Below are positions 20,528-31,588 of a DNA stretch of 64,000 nucleotides, one piece after another (the stretch's first letter is position 1; every line of letters begins with the position of its first letter). Source of the stretch: Jaenimonas drosophilae (Eukaryota > Euglenozoa > Kinetoplastea > Trypanosomatida > Trypanosomatidae); contig JASAON010001651.1 in the NCBI GenBank assembly GCA_030849065.1, positions 1-64,000 of the forward strand, given 5' to 3'. The notes below the pieces were generated by a model that saw nothing but the letters and a program-made list of their open reading frames with translations, was not told the DNA's origin and made no database searches. The position numbers and the translations under genes are program-made.

Positions 20528-23521
20528 TACGCATGAATACACGCGCACACACCAACACGTATGTGTGGCGACGTTGATGCACCCTACCAGTAAGGGTTCG
20601 ATCTTCGCTCAGATTCGCTTATTTGTTGTTTCCGCGTTTTTGACTTCGCAGTGTCCACCCAATCCTGCTCCCTCAATCCCTTCCGCCCCAAACAGAAGAG
20701 GCCATGAAAAGACATACCCACACCAGCCGACGAACATCATCACATGCAAGGCACGGGAACAACAAGAGATGGGCTTCATGAATGTCAACAAGCCATACTC
20801 AGTTCTTTCTTTTTCCCTTTCCTTTTATTGGCGGGATGTGTATTAAGTGAGGTGGTGAACACCAACGAGGGGGACACGTGACATTTGTGTTGTGCATGGT
20901 GCCATCACGGTGTAATCAAAGCCAAGCCAAACCCCATTTTGTGCTCTACACCCTTTACCTACTACCACGCTGTTGAGCTTGTGGAAAACGCTGGAGGAGG
21001 TTTCTCCATGAAATCTCCATTCTTGATCGATCGTGGGACAAGAAACCACAGATGGATGTGGCGTATGGCTCCGTCTGTGCTCTCTTGTTGCCACACTGGT
21101 GAGTTGACTGTTGCGTTTGCTCTTTTGCCTCTTCGTCACTCGATGGTGCTGCCGCCGGAGTACGTTGCGAGGTATGCTTTGGATCCAAAGCAGCCGTTGC
21201 GTACTTCACCGTGCTACACTTGACACGTGAGGCACCTTGTGCTCAAGAAGAGGCCATGAAATATGAAGTGGAAAGACTGCCTGCACACACTGTGCCGTGC
21301 GGCTGGTCATATTGAGCAACTCGTGATCTACCCATCACACTATTTGAACCGTCGCTCGCCGCAATTTTTTTATTTTCCTGTTTCATTTTTTCCTTTTTTT
21401 GTTGTAATTTTTGTTCACGCGTCTTGAAACACAGTCAAATGGACAAAATAGCAGGGTGCTGGCTTCGATGCACTGCAATCAGAGTGACGACGCAGCAACG
21501 ATGTACTGTCTTTCGGGGATTAATCTTCACCTTCACACCTTCAGTAAAGCAAAGGATGAAAGTGTGAAATCTATCGCGTTGAGCTGGTCATGTACTCCTG
21601 TTCATGTGAGAACGAGGTTGCGGGTGCGCTGGTGCTCTGACGCGTGCAGGCACACCAATCATCCAACCCCATCTCCCGTGCTTCATCTCATTGTCTTTGG
21701 TTTCGTCAAAAAAAAATTGTGAGCGAATCCCAGAAATATCAGTCGTCGTATGTTTGCGTAGCTCGCTTTGATGGCCCGTCGTTTGCGTCGCACTGAAAAC
21801 AAGACCGAATCCATCTGTGCTCCCATCCTTCTCAGGGCCTTTTTCATCCTCCCCTCTCTCTTTGTTTGTTTCACTCACCTCCACACGTTTTTTTGCACGC
21901 ACGCCACCTACCCTGTCGCTGTGCGGAAAACCAGAGGGAATCAACACTTCACTCAGACAATCTATCTGGATCGCACGGCACGTGTGTGATGCCTCCGATA
22001 CCTCGTTTTGTATGCTTCAGTTTTTTTTTCCTTTCTTTTCTGTGCTGTGGAAGGCGATGGTTCCCAGTCTATGCGATTCAGCAGTCCTATCTTTGTTGTT
22101 GCTGTTCTATGCGATTGTATCACTGTTGTGCATCTTCGCGTTATGGGTAAACGTTTCCCCATTGGGGTTGCCACGCTCCCGCTGAACGACGTCCATCAAC
22201 GAAGTTCTGTGTGAGTCGGTGCAGGAAAAATCTAATCTAAATCATCATTTGGTATTCTCCTCGATGATTGGTGATGAGAAGTTGCTCCATGTGTTGCGTT
22301 ACGCATATTGCCTACAAAACACCAGGATGCTGCCTGTGAGGTGGGCTCATCGAGCTCATATCCAACAACTACCAAGGACAGTGGTACGAGAACGAAGGTG
22401 ATTTGATGTTGTTGGGTACAAATTGATGGAGAAAAGAAGAACAACACATAAGTAATAAGCACGGAACATCTGTGCTGGTGGCTGCGCGCGGGCTGCACAA
22501 GAGGTTCTTTTTTGTTTTTCATGTTGTGTTTGCTTGTTTTTGCTGTCGCTTTTTCCCTTTCTATGCCGGTTGACGCAATATTTCCCCCCTTTGACGCTGT
22601 ACATCCTAACGAGGGGATCATTCCCACCTATTCACGTGTGAAACAATGTCTTCTCCACGAAACAAGCACTGAATTGGAAATTTTGGAGTGCACTACGAGA
22701 AATGTGGCGTGCATAGGCAACCATACTAAGTCATTGCACCGCATTTCATCGTGGTGGATCGGCCATGAGGCATGCGACTGAAAGTTGAACCTTTCTCGTG
22801 ACGATTTACTTGCTCACATGCTTGGGCATACATTATGGCAGCTCCTCCTTGTTTTCTTTGTGCCCCCCCTTCACGCAGTCCTTGGTAACAGCAACAGCGA
22901 AAGGCAACGCAAGATGGATTTGTTGGTTGTGTTGTCGCCTTCGCTGCCTGTCTTCCACCACCCTCTGATTATATGTGTGTATTCTAATATCGGCTTTAGT
23001 GTATACATTGGATGATGATGGGGCTCTCCTTCTACGTGCAGTTGGTGTTTGTTGTTGTTGTTTGGTTGTTTTGTTGTCGTTGCTGTTGACGTTGCTGTTG
23101 TTGTTATTGCTCTCTCCCCAACATATGCTGTGGCTGTGAGTGCATCTCCAGGGCTTTCTTTCTGCATGTGGGTATCATTCCCGCTTTTACCCCTCTCCCC
23201 CATCTACGATCCTGTTTACGCCTTTTCATTCCTCTCCAGTGCCCGTGGTGGGTCGGCTGTGTCGTGTTGTCAGTGACAAGTTAGTGCCAGTGTTGGCCAC
23301 CCTTCCTCATTCACGTGCAGGCTGCTGATTCGGCAGTTTTCACTCGTAGCTGGTGTGTGCTCTCCCCTCTCCCATGTTCTCTCCTCCCTGTCTGATGTTT
23401 ATGCAAGTGCTGCTTACATGGACCTGTGTTCGGGCTAACTGTTTTTTTTTCGCTGTGTGACCAGGCGCTCTGTGTGAGACAAGCGTTGCCATAGGTGGGT
23501 AAGACTGTCTACGGATCTAAC

Positions 23522-23541
23522 TGTGTGTGTGTGTGTGTGTG
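23522..23541. repeat. TG dinucleotide microsatellite
   Basis: Ten uninterrupted TG units in the gene-free stretch upstream of the dysferlin-domain gene. Confidence 0.9.
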
Positions 23542-23873
23542 GCTCGCATGTGTTATGTGCCTGCTTCTTCTTCTCTCTTTCATCTCGAGCGTGCGTGAGA
23601 CGTTGACTTTGTTTTGTGCAACAATCGACAACACATACCCTGTCGTGCTTGACCTTCAAGATTCATCATAGCAATCATTGCTTCATACGACCATTCATAT
23701 CACTGTTAGCAAACTCTGCGCGCAGAAGCGTAAATCATTGACGAGGGAACACATAATTACAACAGCAAAGAGACCACTCTTATTGCCTCGGTATCGGAAA
23801 CCCTTCAAAACCAACCACACATACACCCACACCCTACACCCACACACAAAGAGCTGAAGAAGTTGTTGCCATA

Positions 23874-25094
23874 ATGACCCAAAGCGAAAACGACTCCTTC
23901 TCCAGCGTGGAGGGTGACAATGACTGCCCACGTGATTTTCTTCCGGTGAATGAGTCGCTCGATTACGTCTACGCCATGCTACACGAGTCGCAGCGTCGCG
24001 TTCCATTCTACGGGTGGTCAACCAGCCGATTTATTGGCGATCCACCAAACTTTTATATGCAGTTAGTTCCGGAGTATCCAGTAGCTGCACGCTCTACCTT
24101 CCAGGCGCAGTTTGTTACGGAAAACCGTGGAGAGGATGTTGCTCACGGCGGATGCATCGCCATTGCTCCGCTTGAGGCGGTTCTACCAAACGACTATGGC
24201 TGGGCGGCAGAGGAGTGGGAGGTTGGCACACGCCATCCGCACGGAACGGATGAAGGTGGCTGGCGCTACGCCTCTTCCTTCGATGACCGATTTCGAGCGA
24301 GTGATCGACCATCGTGCGAGGTGCGACGACGACTGTGGCGTCGCCGGGTTCGACGGCTCTCACAACGTGGGCCATGCGGGCCGTCACCGACCTCGGCTAA
24401 TCCGCCAGCTGAGATGGATGATGTGGCACTTAACGCAGACTATCTGCGTGTGCTGACGAAGGAAATGCGCCTTGCCGAGGGGCTTAAGTCCCGCCGTCGA
24501 GCCGTCCTTGCATCGGGTGCCGACTGGAACAGTGAGTTTGATACGGATGCAGAGGAAGAGCTACGCACCATGACCAAGGAACATCAAACCCAGCTGCACC
24601 AGGCTAGTGCCAATCGTGGCCGGGTGTCCCAACGCAAGGCCTACGCCTTTGAATCACCCACGGAAGAAGTGGCACCACACTTTTTTGCGGGCGATGAGGG
24701 TCCCAAGGAAGAGCTCCACTTCTCATTTCACCCGCAGTCTTCTGTGGTGGAGGAGGAGCAAAACTTGAGGGCTAGTTTTCTTGGCGCAAATGGTCGTGAT
24801 TCCTCCAACACCCTCCAACGTAATACCAACATTGCGCATCATCTTCCAGCAGATATCAGCCGAAATGCTTCTGTGACCTTCCGGCGTCACTCGAACTCGG
24901 AACAGGATGACTCCCAACATTCTGTTCCCTTGGATCAGGTCCCCACCATTGAACGCTTCGTGAGTGACAGCGGGGCAAGAGAGCTGTCTGCTGGGCCAGT
25001 CACAGATGAGCCGCTGGTGATGCTGTCTGGGGAGGCGGAGGGTGAGGATGACTTTGATGCCATCTTCAAAAAGTTTGTGTCTAGCAAACCGTGA
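23874..25094 (+). CDS. dysferlin-domain (DysF) protein
   Basis: 406 residues. Residues about 35-165 match a DysF module. The N-terminal half has HESQRRVPFYGWSTS then DPPNFY; the central part has WAAEEWEVGTRHPHGTDEGGWRYASSF, where the paired Trp residues and DEGGW are diagnostic; the C-terminal half has VRRRLWRRRVR, the usual basic tail motif. Fungal peroxins of the Pex23/Pex30 group and TECPR1 carry such modules. The rest (170-406) is acidic, polar and probably disordered, ending FDAIFKKFVSSKP. No transmembrane helix is visible, which separates it from the Pex23/Pex30 peroxins. The role could be at peroxisomes (glycosomes in kinetoplastids), ER contacts or membrane repair, but this is only suggested by family. 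The acceptor is weaker here than elsewhere (AGs near 23850-23862). Confidence 0.65.
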   Translation: MTQSENDSFSSVEGDNDCPRDFLPVNESLDYVYAMLHESQRRVPFYGWSTSRFIGDPPNFYMQLVPEYPVAARSTFQAQFVTENRGEDVAHGGCIAIAPLEAVLPNDYGWAAEEWEVGTRHPHGTDEGGWRYASSFDDRFRASDRPSCEVRRRLWRRRVRRLSQRGPCGPSPTSANPPAEMDDVALNADYLRVLTKEMRLAEGLKSRRRAVLASGADWNSEFDTDAEEELRTMTKEHQTQLHQASANRGRVSQRKAYAFESPTEEVAPHFFAGDEGPKEELHFSFHPQSSVVEEEQNLRASFLGANGRDSSNTLQRNTNIAHHLPADISRNASVTFRRHSNSEQDDSQHSVPLDQVPTIERFVSDSGARELSAGPVTDEPLVMLSGEAEGEDDFDAIFKKFVSSKP

Positions 25095-25588
25095 AGGTGA
25101 TGTCCGTGCGAGAGTGTGATGATGATGATGTGGCAAGAGCGACTGGTCATGGCATAGGCCGGTCACACTAGAGGATTGATGAATCTTTTCACTCACCCAG
25201 CAGCGCAATACTGCATGCCTCTTGACTGTATCGTATGCCACTTGTTTATGTTTCTATGTTTTTGATCTTGCTTGGACTGTGTGACTGAACCTGCTCTTGT
25301 TGCTAGCTTTTGGCGATCTCTATACCCGACGAGCATTCTCCACAACACATTTGTCGCAACAACTCATCCTTGGAGTGGTTCTTGATGGATTACCAACACG
25401 TTTGACTCAACCCAACCGCCTGCCCCATTAATCTCTCACCTGTATTTACTCTTTCTTTTTCTTTTCATCCGCCAACATTGATGAATACCCTTGTGGTTGA
25501 CGTTGTGTAGTTCTTCTGTTTTGTATCAATCTCGTGAGGTATCACTCACCCCACTTTCTCCCAAACCCAAATCTTCGCATAAGTTACG
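25095..25588 (+). other. intergenic region and 5' UTR of the first PTB-like gene
   Basis: No gene is seen. A strong pyrimidine tract (about 25447-25470) and a second (25511-25530) precede AGs at 25509-25510 and 25537-25538. The 50 bases between the latter and the ATG at 25589 contain no other ATG. Confidence 0.5.
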
Positions 25589-27052
25589 ATGGCCATGCGT
25601 GGCGGAAATCGGAACAACAACGGAAATGGCAACGGAAACGGCCGTGGACGTGGCGGTTCCTTCAACTACGGACAAGGCCGCTTTGGCACTGGTCCCTCCA
25701 ACTCCCTTCAGATCACCGTCAGTGACATTCGCCAGCCCGTCACTGAGGACGTGATGCAGCGCGTGTTTCAGAGTGTTGGCGTTGCTGCTGCTGGCCTGTC
25801 CATCTCCTCTGGCGCAAATGAAACCGTGGTGTTTGCCCAGTTCCCTGACACCGGTTCGGCGGAACAAGTGATGAACAGCCTGAATAACCGCAACATCTTC
25901 AACGGAGGCAACAAGATGGCCATGGAATTCTGCCGTCCGCCACCCATCGAGCCCATGGGCATGGCCACCGGGGGCGTCCTCCCGACTCCTGGCGGCATGA
26001 TGGTCCCCCCTCCCGTCAGCCTTTCTCCCCCACCTATGCAGCAACAGCAAATGATGATGCCTGGCGCCATCTATCAACAGCCCCCTCAGCAGGGTTATGC
26101 CCCTATGCCCAATGGCATGCCCTACCAGCAGCAGATGATGCCCGCCGCGCCTATGGGCTACCCCATGGCGGCCATGAATGGAGCTGCCTATCCCCAGCAG
26201 ATGGGCCAGGGTATGCGCGGCAACGGCCGCGGTGGTGTTCCGCGCGGTGCGCGCGGTGGTCGAGGCGGCCGCCAGGGAGCCATGAACGGGGCTCCCTTCA
26301 ACATGTTCCAGCAAATGCCATTCCCTGGCCAGCCAATGATGGGCTATCCACCCATGATGGGCATGCCCCCCGCTGGCAGTGAGCCGACTGTCTACCTCAG
26401 CGTGACCTCCGTTCCCATGACAGAGCCTCTCATGAGCATCTACACGCTGTTGGAGGCCTACGGTGGTGTCGTCAACATTCGCAGGAACCACAACAAGAAG
26501 GAGATTCTTACCGTCAAGATGTCCTCCATCGAGGACGCGGACACTGTCGTCCGCTTCCTCCGACGTGTACCTTTTGCGGATGGCACCGTCAGTGCCAAGA
26601 AGTTTCCCACCTACGTGGAACGCACCCCGTGCACTGATGATGGTGATCCAATGGACGCTGAGGTGGTTCAGTTTGACTTCACCGCAACCCGCCACCGCAG
26701 TCCTGGACAGCGTAGCAAGTTCATGCCTTCTAGTCTTCTCCGAATCACTGGATGCTCTGGGTACTCAGAGGCAGAGCTCATGACCTACTTCAACACCAAG
26801 AACTTCTTCCCTGAGCGCATTTCCAAGGATGCAGAGGGTAACTTCACTGTGCAGGTTGCCGATGCGGAGACGTCAGTGAAGCTCCTCACTGCCTGCCATG
26901 GCAATATTTGCGGCGAGGAGCGCTCTAACGTCATCTTCATGGAAGCTCCCAAGGAGGTCCCCGCCAATGAAGCAGATGGCGCAGCTGTCGAAGAAGAGGA
27001 GCAGCAGCAGCAGCAGCTGCAGCTTCAGCAGCAGACATCTGTTGAAGCGTGA
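25589..27052 (+). CDS. PTB-like RNA-binding protein with three visible RRMs
   Basis: 487 residues. The N-terminus is a Gly/Asn/Arg tract (RGG-like). RRM-type folds are visible at about 38-117 (NSLQITVSDI ... VVFAQFPD), 265-340 (TVYLSVTSVPM ... ILTVKMSSIEDADTVV) and 381-455 (SSLLRITGCSG ... FTVQVADAETSVKLL). Between the first two lie a Pro/Met/Gln-rich linker and an RGG segment near 210-230; the C-terminus ends in a Gln run. RNP1/RNP2 signatures are atypical, as in polypyrimidine-tract-binding proteins. Trypanosomatids have two PTB-like factors (DRBD3/PTB1 and DRBD4/PTB2) controlling trans-splicing and mRNA stability; this gene and the one at 29628 are related to that group and to each other. 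Ending VYLS/LLEAYGG and YVER blocks align with the paralogue's third RRM. Confidence 0.75.
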   Translation: MAMRGGNRNNNGNGNGNGRGRGGSFNYGQGRFGTGPSNSLQITVSDIRQPVTEDVMQRVFQSVGVAAAGLSISSGANETVVFAQFPDTGSAEQVMNSLNNRNIFNGGNKMAMEFCRPPPIEPMGMATGGVLPTPGGMMVPPPVSLSPPPMQQQQMMMPGAIYQQPPQQGYAPMPNGMPYQQQMMPAAPMGYPMAAMNGAAYPQQMGQGMRGNGRGGVPRGARGGRGGRQGAMNGAPFNMFQQMPFPGQPMMGYPPMMGMPPAGSEPTVYLSVTSVPMTEPLMSIYTLLEAYGGVVNIRRNHNKKEILTVKMSSIEDADTVVRFLRRVPFADGTVSAKKFPTYVERTPCTDDGDPMDAEVVQFDFTATRHRSPGQRSKFMPSSLLRITGCSGYSEAELMTYFNTKNFFPERISKDAEGNFTVQVADAETSVKLLTACHGNICGEERSNVIFMEAPKEVPANEADGAAVEEEEQQQQQLQLQQQTSVEA

Positions 27053-29627
27053 ACCAGACCTTTAAAAAAAAAAATGATATTGCTCGTCGGCAGAAACAAT
27101 CATCCGTGGGAAGCTGGCTGGGATGTGGTGCTGTGATGGCAGGAACGGGATGCACCGGCGTCTCTTCGCTATGTCCAGTTCCTTTTCTCATTTCCTACCA
27201 TAGAACAACGTGAAGGGGGTTCCAACGGATTCTTCCCTCAAGACGCACAACGCCTGATGCTGAGAATATCGACAGTGTGAAACTCCCAGATCAGAGAGTT
27301 ATTGAGTGATTCTGTAGTTTTTTTTCTTTTGAGGTAACAGGAAGTGAAATTTTTACGAGTAGTGCAATGTGCAGAACTTCGTACTACTAATAACACTATA
27401 TGGAAGCTGACTCCCTCTTGCCACCTCTATGTCGTCTGCCTTCTCCGAGCTGAGCCCTGTTGTGAGCTCATGCGTCTCAGCCTTGTGTGACTTGTCCTAC
27501 TTTGCCCGCTGCTCTCGAGGACTACACTTTCATCAACGACATTTGTTGTGTGTTCTTTTTCTTTCTTCCTCTCTCACTTGTTCTTTGCCTGTTGGGCTTT
27601 GATTTCCGTTGATTTCTTCCCTTTGCTTTCAACAACACCAATCAACCTCAAGGACTTCTCTCTGCCCCTCTCTGTCTCACGTACCTTATGTGGCAGGTGT
27701 CAATTACCGACCACTTCTGGCCATGAGAGACTCCACAACCGCAAAAGTGTGATGATTGAATCATCATGCTTTTTTTGGTGTTTTCCATATACATTTTCGT
27801 TACCTCATGCATCACGTGGGGAGCATCAACCTCGCTTGTTCGATGCGCGCATCACCTCCACATCCTGACTAAGCGTTTTGTTCTTCTTTTGCCCAACACA
27901 CATTCACACAGTATATGGGGCCATTCCAAAGCGATTGATTTTGTGCACACGTGCTTGATTGGATTGTCATCCTCCGAGTCACGTCCACAATCGATCTTTC
28001 TAGTCTTCGAACTCAAAACTTACAAGCCACATGGAGGTGGAGTCGAAACAACACTGCTCGTGCTGTTTCTCTTTTCCTTCGCTCTGTATCACCGTGTCTG
28101 GATCCTTCTTCATTCTCCAATTTCTTACCAGCTTGTCCGACTGTGAGGCCCCTATGTGAATGAATACGGTCGATCATGTGACGATATCTTTGTTTTGTTT
28201 GAGTCTTGTTGATACTCGAATTGGAAGCACTTTCCCTTTGCCGGTTTCCAACGTATCCTCCTGCCTGGTATCCAACCTGATGGTGCAGCCCATTCAGGGG
28301 TTTCTGTGTCTGTCTTGATGAAGTGGTGTGTAGTTCATCTCCCTCCCTTTACCACCGCCGCGCGCAACGTGATGTTTGTGTGAGAGAGACTGCCATACGC
28401 TCCAGACTTCTGTAGTTTGACGACGTCGGTGTCGAACGTACCAATGTGGCTAGCACCTTCCCGGAATCAATTTCCCTCCAACGTGATGGATAGAACTGTT
28501 GTGATTAGGCTCCAACTTGACGGCCGTGCACAACGCCCTTAGCAGATACTTATGTGACCTCAAATGTGAAGCGTACTTTGCACAAAACATAGTGTTTTTT
28601 TTTTTGATTACCATAGGTTGTTCTCCACACTGTTGATCCCTTTCTCACTCACTGTGATTCTCTTCTCTTCTTCATCCCTGAACGTGCGCAAAGAAGGCGA
28701 AATAGCAACTTCCCTGTAAAGTATATGGGAGAAATGCAATGTCAAGAGATATCTTTTTGCCTGGATGGAATTGGCCATTGGCAGGTTAATTGACGTGGGT
28801 CTTCTTCTCTTCTTGAATGATTGTATGATGCCGAGCAAGTGCAACGTTTTCTATGGTGAAATTAAGAGTAGCAGTACGAAATGGGAGAACCCTTCTGTTG
28901 GAATCGAATTAATCGCGGTTGAGGCTTTGATTAGGTCGGGACATCCTGGCAATGACAACCTTACGTTTTCTTCAGATGTGTTTCCCCTTTCCACTCACAC
29001 GCGTTTCTTCTTTGACTCTGCACCACCTTTTTCTTATTTTGGAAATCAACAATTCATAGTCAAAAAAGAATAAGCACGAACGCGAGGTCGAACAAATCAC
29101 CCATCACCGTGGGGTTTTTGGACAAATACTTGCAAACAAAGACGTCTCCATTGACGAATCGTAGTGAACCCCGTCTCTTACCTGCTCTGAGAAAAAATCA
29201 TCAAGTAGTAGGATACGTACAGTTCAGTTGCCTTAACTTTATTGGGAGTATTTTCGAAAAAAAGAAAGAGAGGTGTCAATAATATTTGGTATCATTCTGA
29301 ATACAGTCAACACCCATTTCTTCAGAGCTTCGCGACTCTTCTTTCAAGGGATAGTGAAGCGCACGTACTCTTAGTTACCTACGATTACTTCGGTGTGTTC
29401 GTCGTTGTCTATCAAGCAGCAGGAACTTCACTAGTCTTTGGTGGGCCATTTGCAGGACCATCATTTTCTCCCCTCATTGGACGATCGCTGTCGCTATTCC
29501 TTCAAGGGGGTACACTGTATAAAGGTAGTGTCGAACTCTTTTTTCTTCTTGTGTGTAACCTCTCTTCATCTGTGCCTTCTGTGGCATTGGAGGACGCCGT
29601 ATTCCCCCTTGCTTCTAAGTGAGAATC
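27053..29627 (+). other. 2.6-kb gene-free stretch between the two PTB-like genes
   Basis: Open frames here are short, and the longer ones either start with non-ATG codons (29242-29622 starts with TTG) or match nothing (102 codons at 28765-29073). Pyrimidine tracts occur at 27545-27580, 27765-27800 and 29540-29560. The stretch from about 28600 to 29350 looks more AT-rich than its surroundings. The AG at 29618-29619 is the likely acceptor for the second PTB-like mRNA. The simplest reading is a long 3' UTR of the first PTB-like gene, as is common for RNA-binding-protein mRNAs in kinetoplastids. Confidence 0.45.
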
Positions 29628-31280
29628 ATGTCTACCGTCGTCTTGAGCAACGTTCCGTACACATGTCAGGAGCCAGATATCCATCGTGCCCTGCTGATGT
29701 ACGGAACAGCAGTGAACATTCAGTTGAATCTTGCTACGGCACAGGCAGTGGTAACAATGCGTACCATTGAGGAGGCACAAGCAGTGCTGAATCGTCACTC
29801 ATTGTCATTGTTGGGGAGTAATGTCCGGGTGGATTCATTGGCTGCTGCCACTCCACCTCAGCATCCAGGACACCACCACCACCACCACCAACACAGCAAC
29901 ATGGGGATGCCCCCCAATAGTGGAGATCACGCACAAATGCCACCGCAACACATCTTCTCAAGTCACCATCACCACCAGCAACATCAAGGCTTCCCAGGCA
30001 ATCCCCCAACTATGCCCACCAACCGCCTTCGTGTTGTCATTGAGGACTGCCAATACCCCATCAACAAGGATATTCTTGTTCAAATGTTTAGCATGGTCGC
30101 ACCACCAACATTTGTTCACTGTGGCCCATCGAGACCAACTACTTTCGGATCGGTGGAATTCCCCGACATCGCCTCGGCTGAGCGGGCAATGGCACAGTTC
30201 TCCAACAAGTCCATCTACCCAAACACATGCTTTCTCAAGTTGTCGTACGACGCTGCCCCACACACCTCTCAACCTCCTGGCATCCAACATGCCAACGGCC
30301 ACGGTTATGGGGCGAGCAATTTTCACCGGCAGGACTACGCGTCTATGCCTGGAAATGCTCCAGGGATGATGGGCGGCCGAGGAGGTGCGCGAGGGGCACC
30401 ACGTGGGGTCGGTGGAGGGGCAGGCAGGGGAGGGTCAAGCTACGGCTCCATGTCAGCCGCTTATGATTCCCTCGCCTCACACCACAACACACAAGACGGC
30501 CGACCTCCTGGGCGTCAACCGCCCGAGGATGCCACTGTCATTGTGAGTAACGTGGCAGAGACGGTTCCCTTGTACGATTTGTGGGTGTTGCTGGAGGTTT
30601 ATGGTAATGTGAACTCACTTCGACGGCAGTTTCGGGATGTTACCAATGTGGTGGCGCAATTCCAGAACATTGCCGACGCAAGGACGGCTGTGATGTATCT
30701 TCAGCATTGCCCATTCCGCGGCAAAGAGCTTTCGTTGAAGCAGTTCAGTGGATATGTGGAACGCAGCGGCTCAGTGGACTGGAATGTTGGCCCCGCCACC
30801 GACGCAGCAACGCGTGCAGTGACTTTTGCCTCTGGTTTTCATCACCGCACGAAGCCGTCTGCACCGTACAACCCGTTGGGAAGGATTCGTCCCGACAAGA
30901 ACCTCTTCATCTCCAACTTGACCGAGGCAATCACCAACGAAGAGCTTCAGAAGGAGTTCCAAGATGCGGGTTGCGAGATCGTTGGCTACTACCGCAAGGA
31001 TCCTTCAGTGGCCATTGTCTCTCTCAAGGACACTGACGCTGCTATTGATGCCATCATTGCAAAGCATGGAAAGCAGGTGAAGGAGCGGTACCTTCGCGTG
31101 ACCTTTTCTCGCTACCCGCCAGGACCTCCTCCAACGGCTGAACCGTGTGCTCCACATGCTGTAGCTACACCGGCTGGAGACACTGCTGGCGAAGCGGCAG
31201 AAGTGCAACCCCCAACCACCACAGAGGCACCTAACGAAGAAATAACGTCTACAGAAGTTGTTGCCCCGGTCGAACCGTGA
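29628..31280 (+). CDS. PTB-like RNA-binding protein with four RRMs
   Basis: 550 residues. RRM folds are visible at about 2-72 (STVVLSNVPYTC ... AQAVVTMRTIEEAQAVL), 131-208 (NRLRVVIEDCQYPI ... GSVEFPDIASAERAM), 299-378 (ATVIVSNVAETVPLYDLWVL ... VVAQFQNIADARTAV) and 424-496 (NLFISNLTEAITNEELQKEF ... VAIVSLKDTDAAIDAI). A His-run segment (about 82-125) follows RRM1 and an RGG stretch lies near 245-265. A four-RRM layout with weak RNP motifs is typical of polypyrimidine-tract-binding proteins, which in trypanosomes act in trans-splicing and mRNA turnover. It is a paralogue of the upstream PTB-like gene. The open frame starts three codons earlier with GTG; the true ATG at 29628 is eight bases after an AG. 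Confidence 0.8.
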   Translation: MSTVVLSNVPYTCQEPDIHRALLMYGTAVNIQLNLATAQAVVTMRTIEEAQAVLNRHSLSLLGSNVRVDSLAAATPPQHPGHHHHHHQHSNMGMPPNSGDHAQMPPQHIFSSHHHHQQHQGFPGNPPTMPTNRLRVVIEDCQYPINKDILVQMFSMVAPPTFVHCGPSRPTTFGSVEFPDIASAERAMAQFSNKSIYPNTCFLKLSYDAAPHTSQPPGIQHANGHGYGASNFHRQDYASMPGNAPGMMGGRGGARGAPRGVGGGAGRGGSSYGSMSAAYDSLASHHNTQDGRPPGRQPPEDATVIVSNVAETVPLYDLWVLLEVYGNVNSLRRQFRDVTNVVAQFQNIADARTAVMYLQHCPFRGKELSLKQFSGYVERSGSVDWNVGPATDAATRAVTFASGFHHRTKPSAPYNPLGRIRPDKNLFISNLTEAITNEELQKEFQDAGCEIVGYYRKDPSVAIVSLKDTDAAIDAIIAKHGKQVKERYLRVTFSRYPPGPPPTAEPCAPHAVATPAGDTAGEAAEVQPPTTTEAPNEEITSTEVVAPVEP

Positions 31281-31588
31281 ATTCCCCACGGCCACGAAGC
31301 TCATCTACAGCTAACGACTTTGGAATAGCGTAACGATGGAGGTGGAAGCTGAAACTGCTGTGGAGGCTATCTGTCTTTCATTTGTTTTCTTTCTCACGTC
31401 TGCGGTGGAGCGCATGTTTTCTGATGATTGCTTCTTTTTTTTTATGAACCGGTTCAGGATAACGCCGACGCCATGGGATACTTGGAAACCAAAACATGTG
31501 TGAGCCACTTGATTTTTTGTGTGGCGCAAGTCACTTGAGCAACTCATCTTCTGTCCTCCTTGTTACTGATGTGGGTTATAGGCTAATC
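31281..31588 (+). other. intergenic region
   Basis: Nothing coding is seen. T-runs at 31428-31443 and a pyrimidine-rich stretch at 31545-31565 precede an AG at 31580-31581, seven bases before the next ATG. Confidence 0.45.

Larger units (their letters stand above)
19261..23873 (+). other. 4.6-kb stretch without a recognisable gene
   Basis: Only short open frames are present on both strands. Most start with TTG or GTG or read low-complexity pyrimidine sequence, and none shows a domain. Contents noted: an AC dinucleotide run (20505-20527), a TG run (23522-23541), TTG-rich sequence (about 23047-23106), many T-runs, and an 18-base perfect palindrome (21175-21192). I see no tRNA box pair, rRNA or spliced-leader sequence. 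Both flanking genes are on the + strand, so this is not a strand-switch region. It may be a very long 3' UTR, UTRs plus undetected non-coding RNAs, or a decayed gene region. Confidence 0.5.

Noticed and set aside
20555..20610. GGGTTCGATC resembling a tRNA B box
   Set aside because: The match to the B-box consensus is incomplete and no A box or cloverleaf can be drawn upstream.
25526..26695. 389-codon open frame on the - strand
   Set aside because: It is the antisense of the first PTB-like gene; its His/Gly-rich product arises from the complement of that coding sequence.
27750..27766. 8-bp inverted repeat with one-base centre
   Set aside because: It is expected about once by chance in a window of this length, and a one-base loop cannot form an RNA hairpin.
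28765..29073. 102-codon ATG frame in the gap between the PTB-like genes
   Set aside because: It has less low-complexity content than its neighbours, but there is no homology I recognise and no strong acceptor directly upstream. Left as undecided, not annotated.
29242..29622. 126-codon frame just upstream of the second PTB-like gene
   Set aside because: It starts with TTG and contains no internal Met; it lies in the presumed leader and intergenic sequence.
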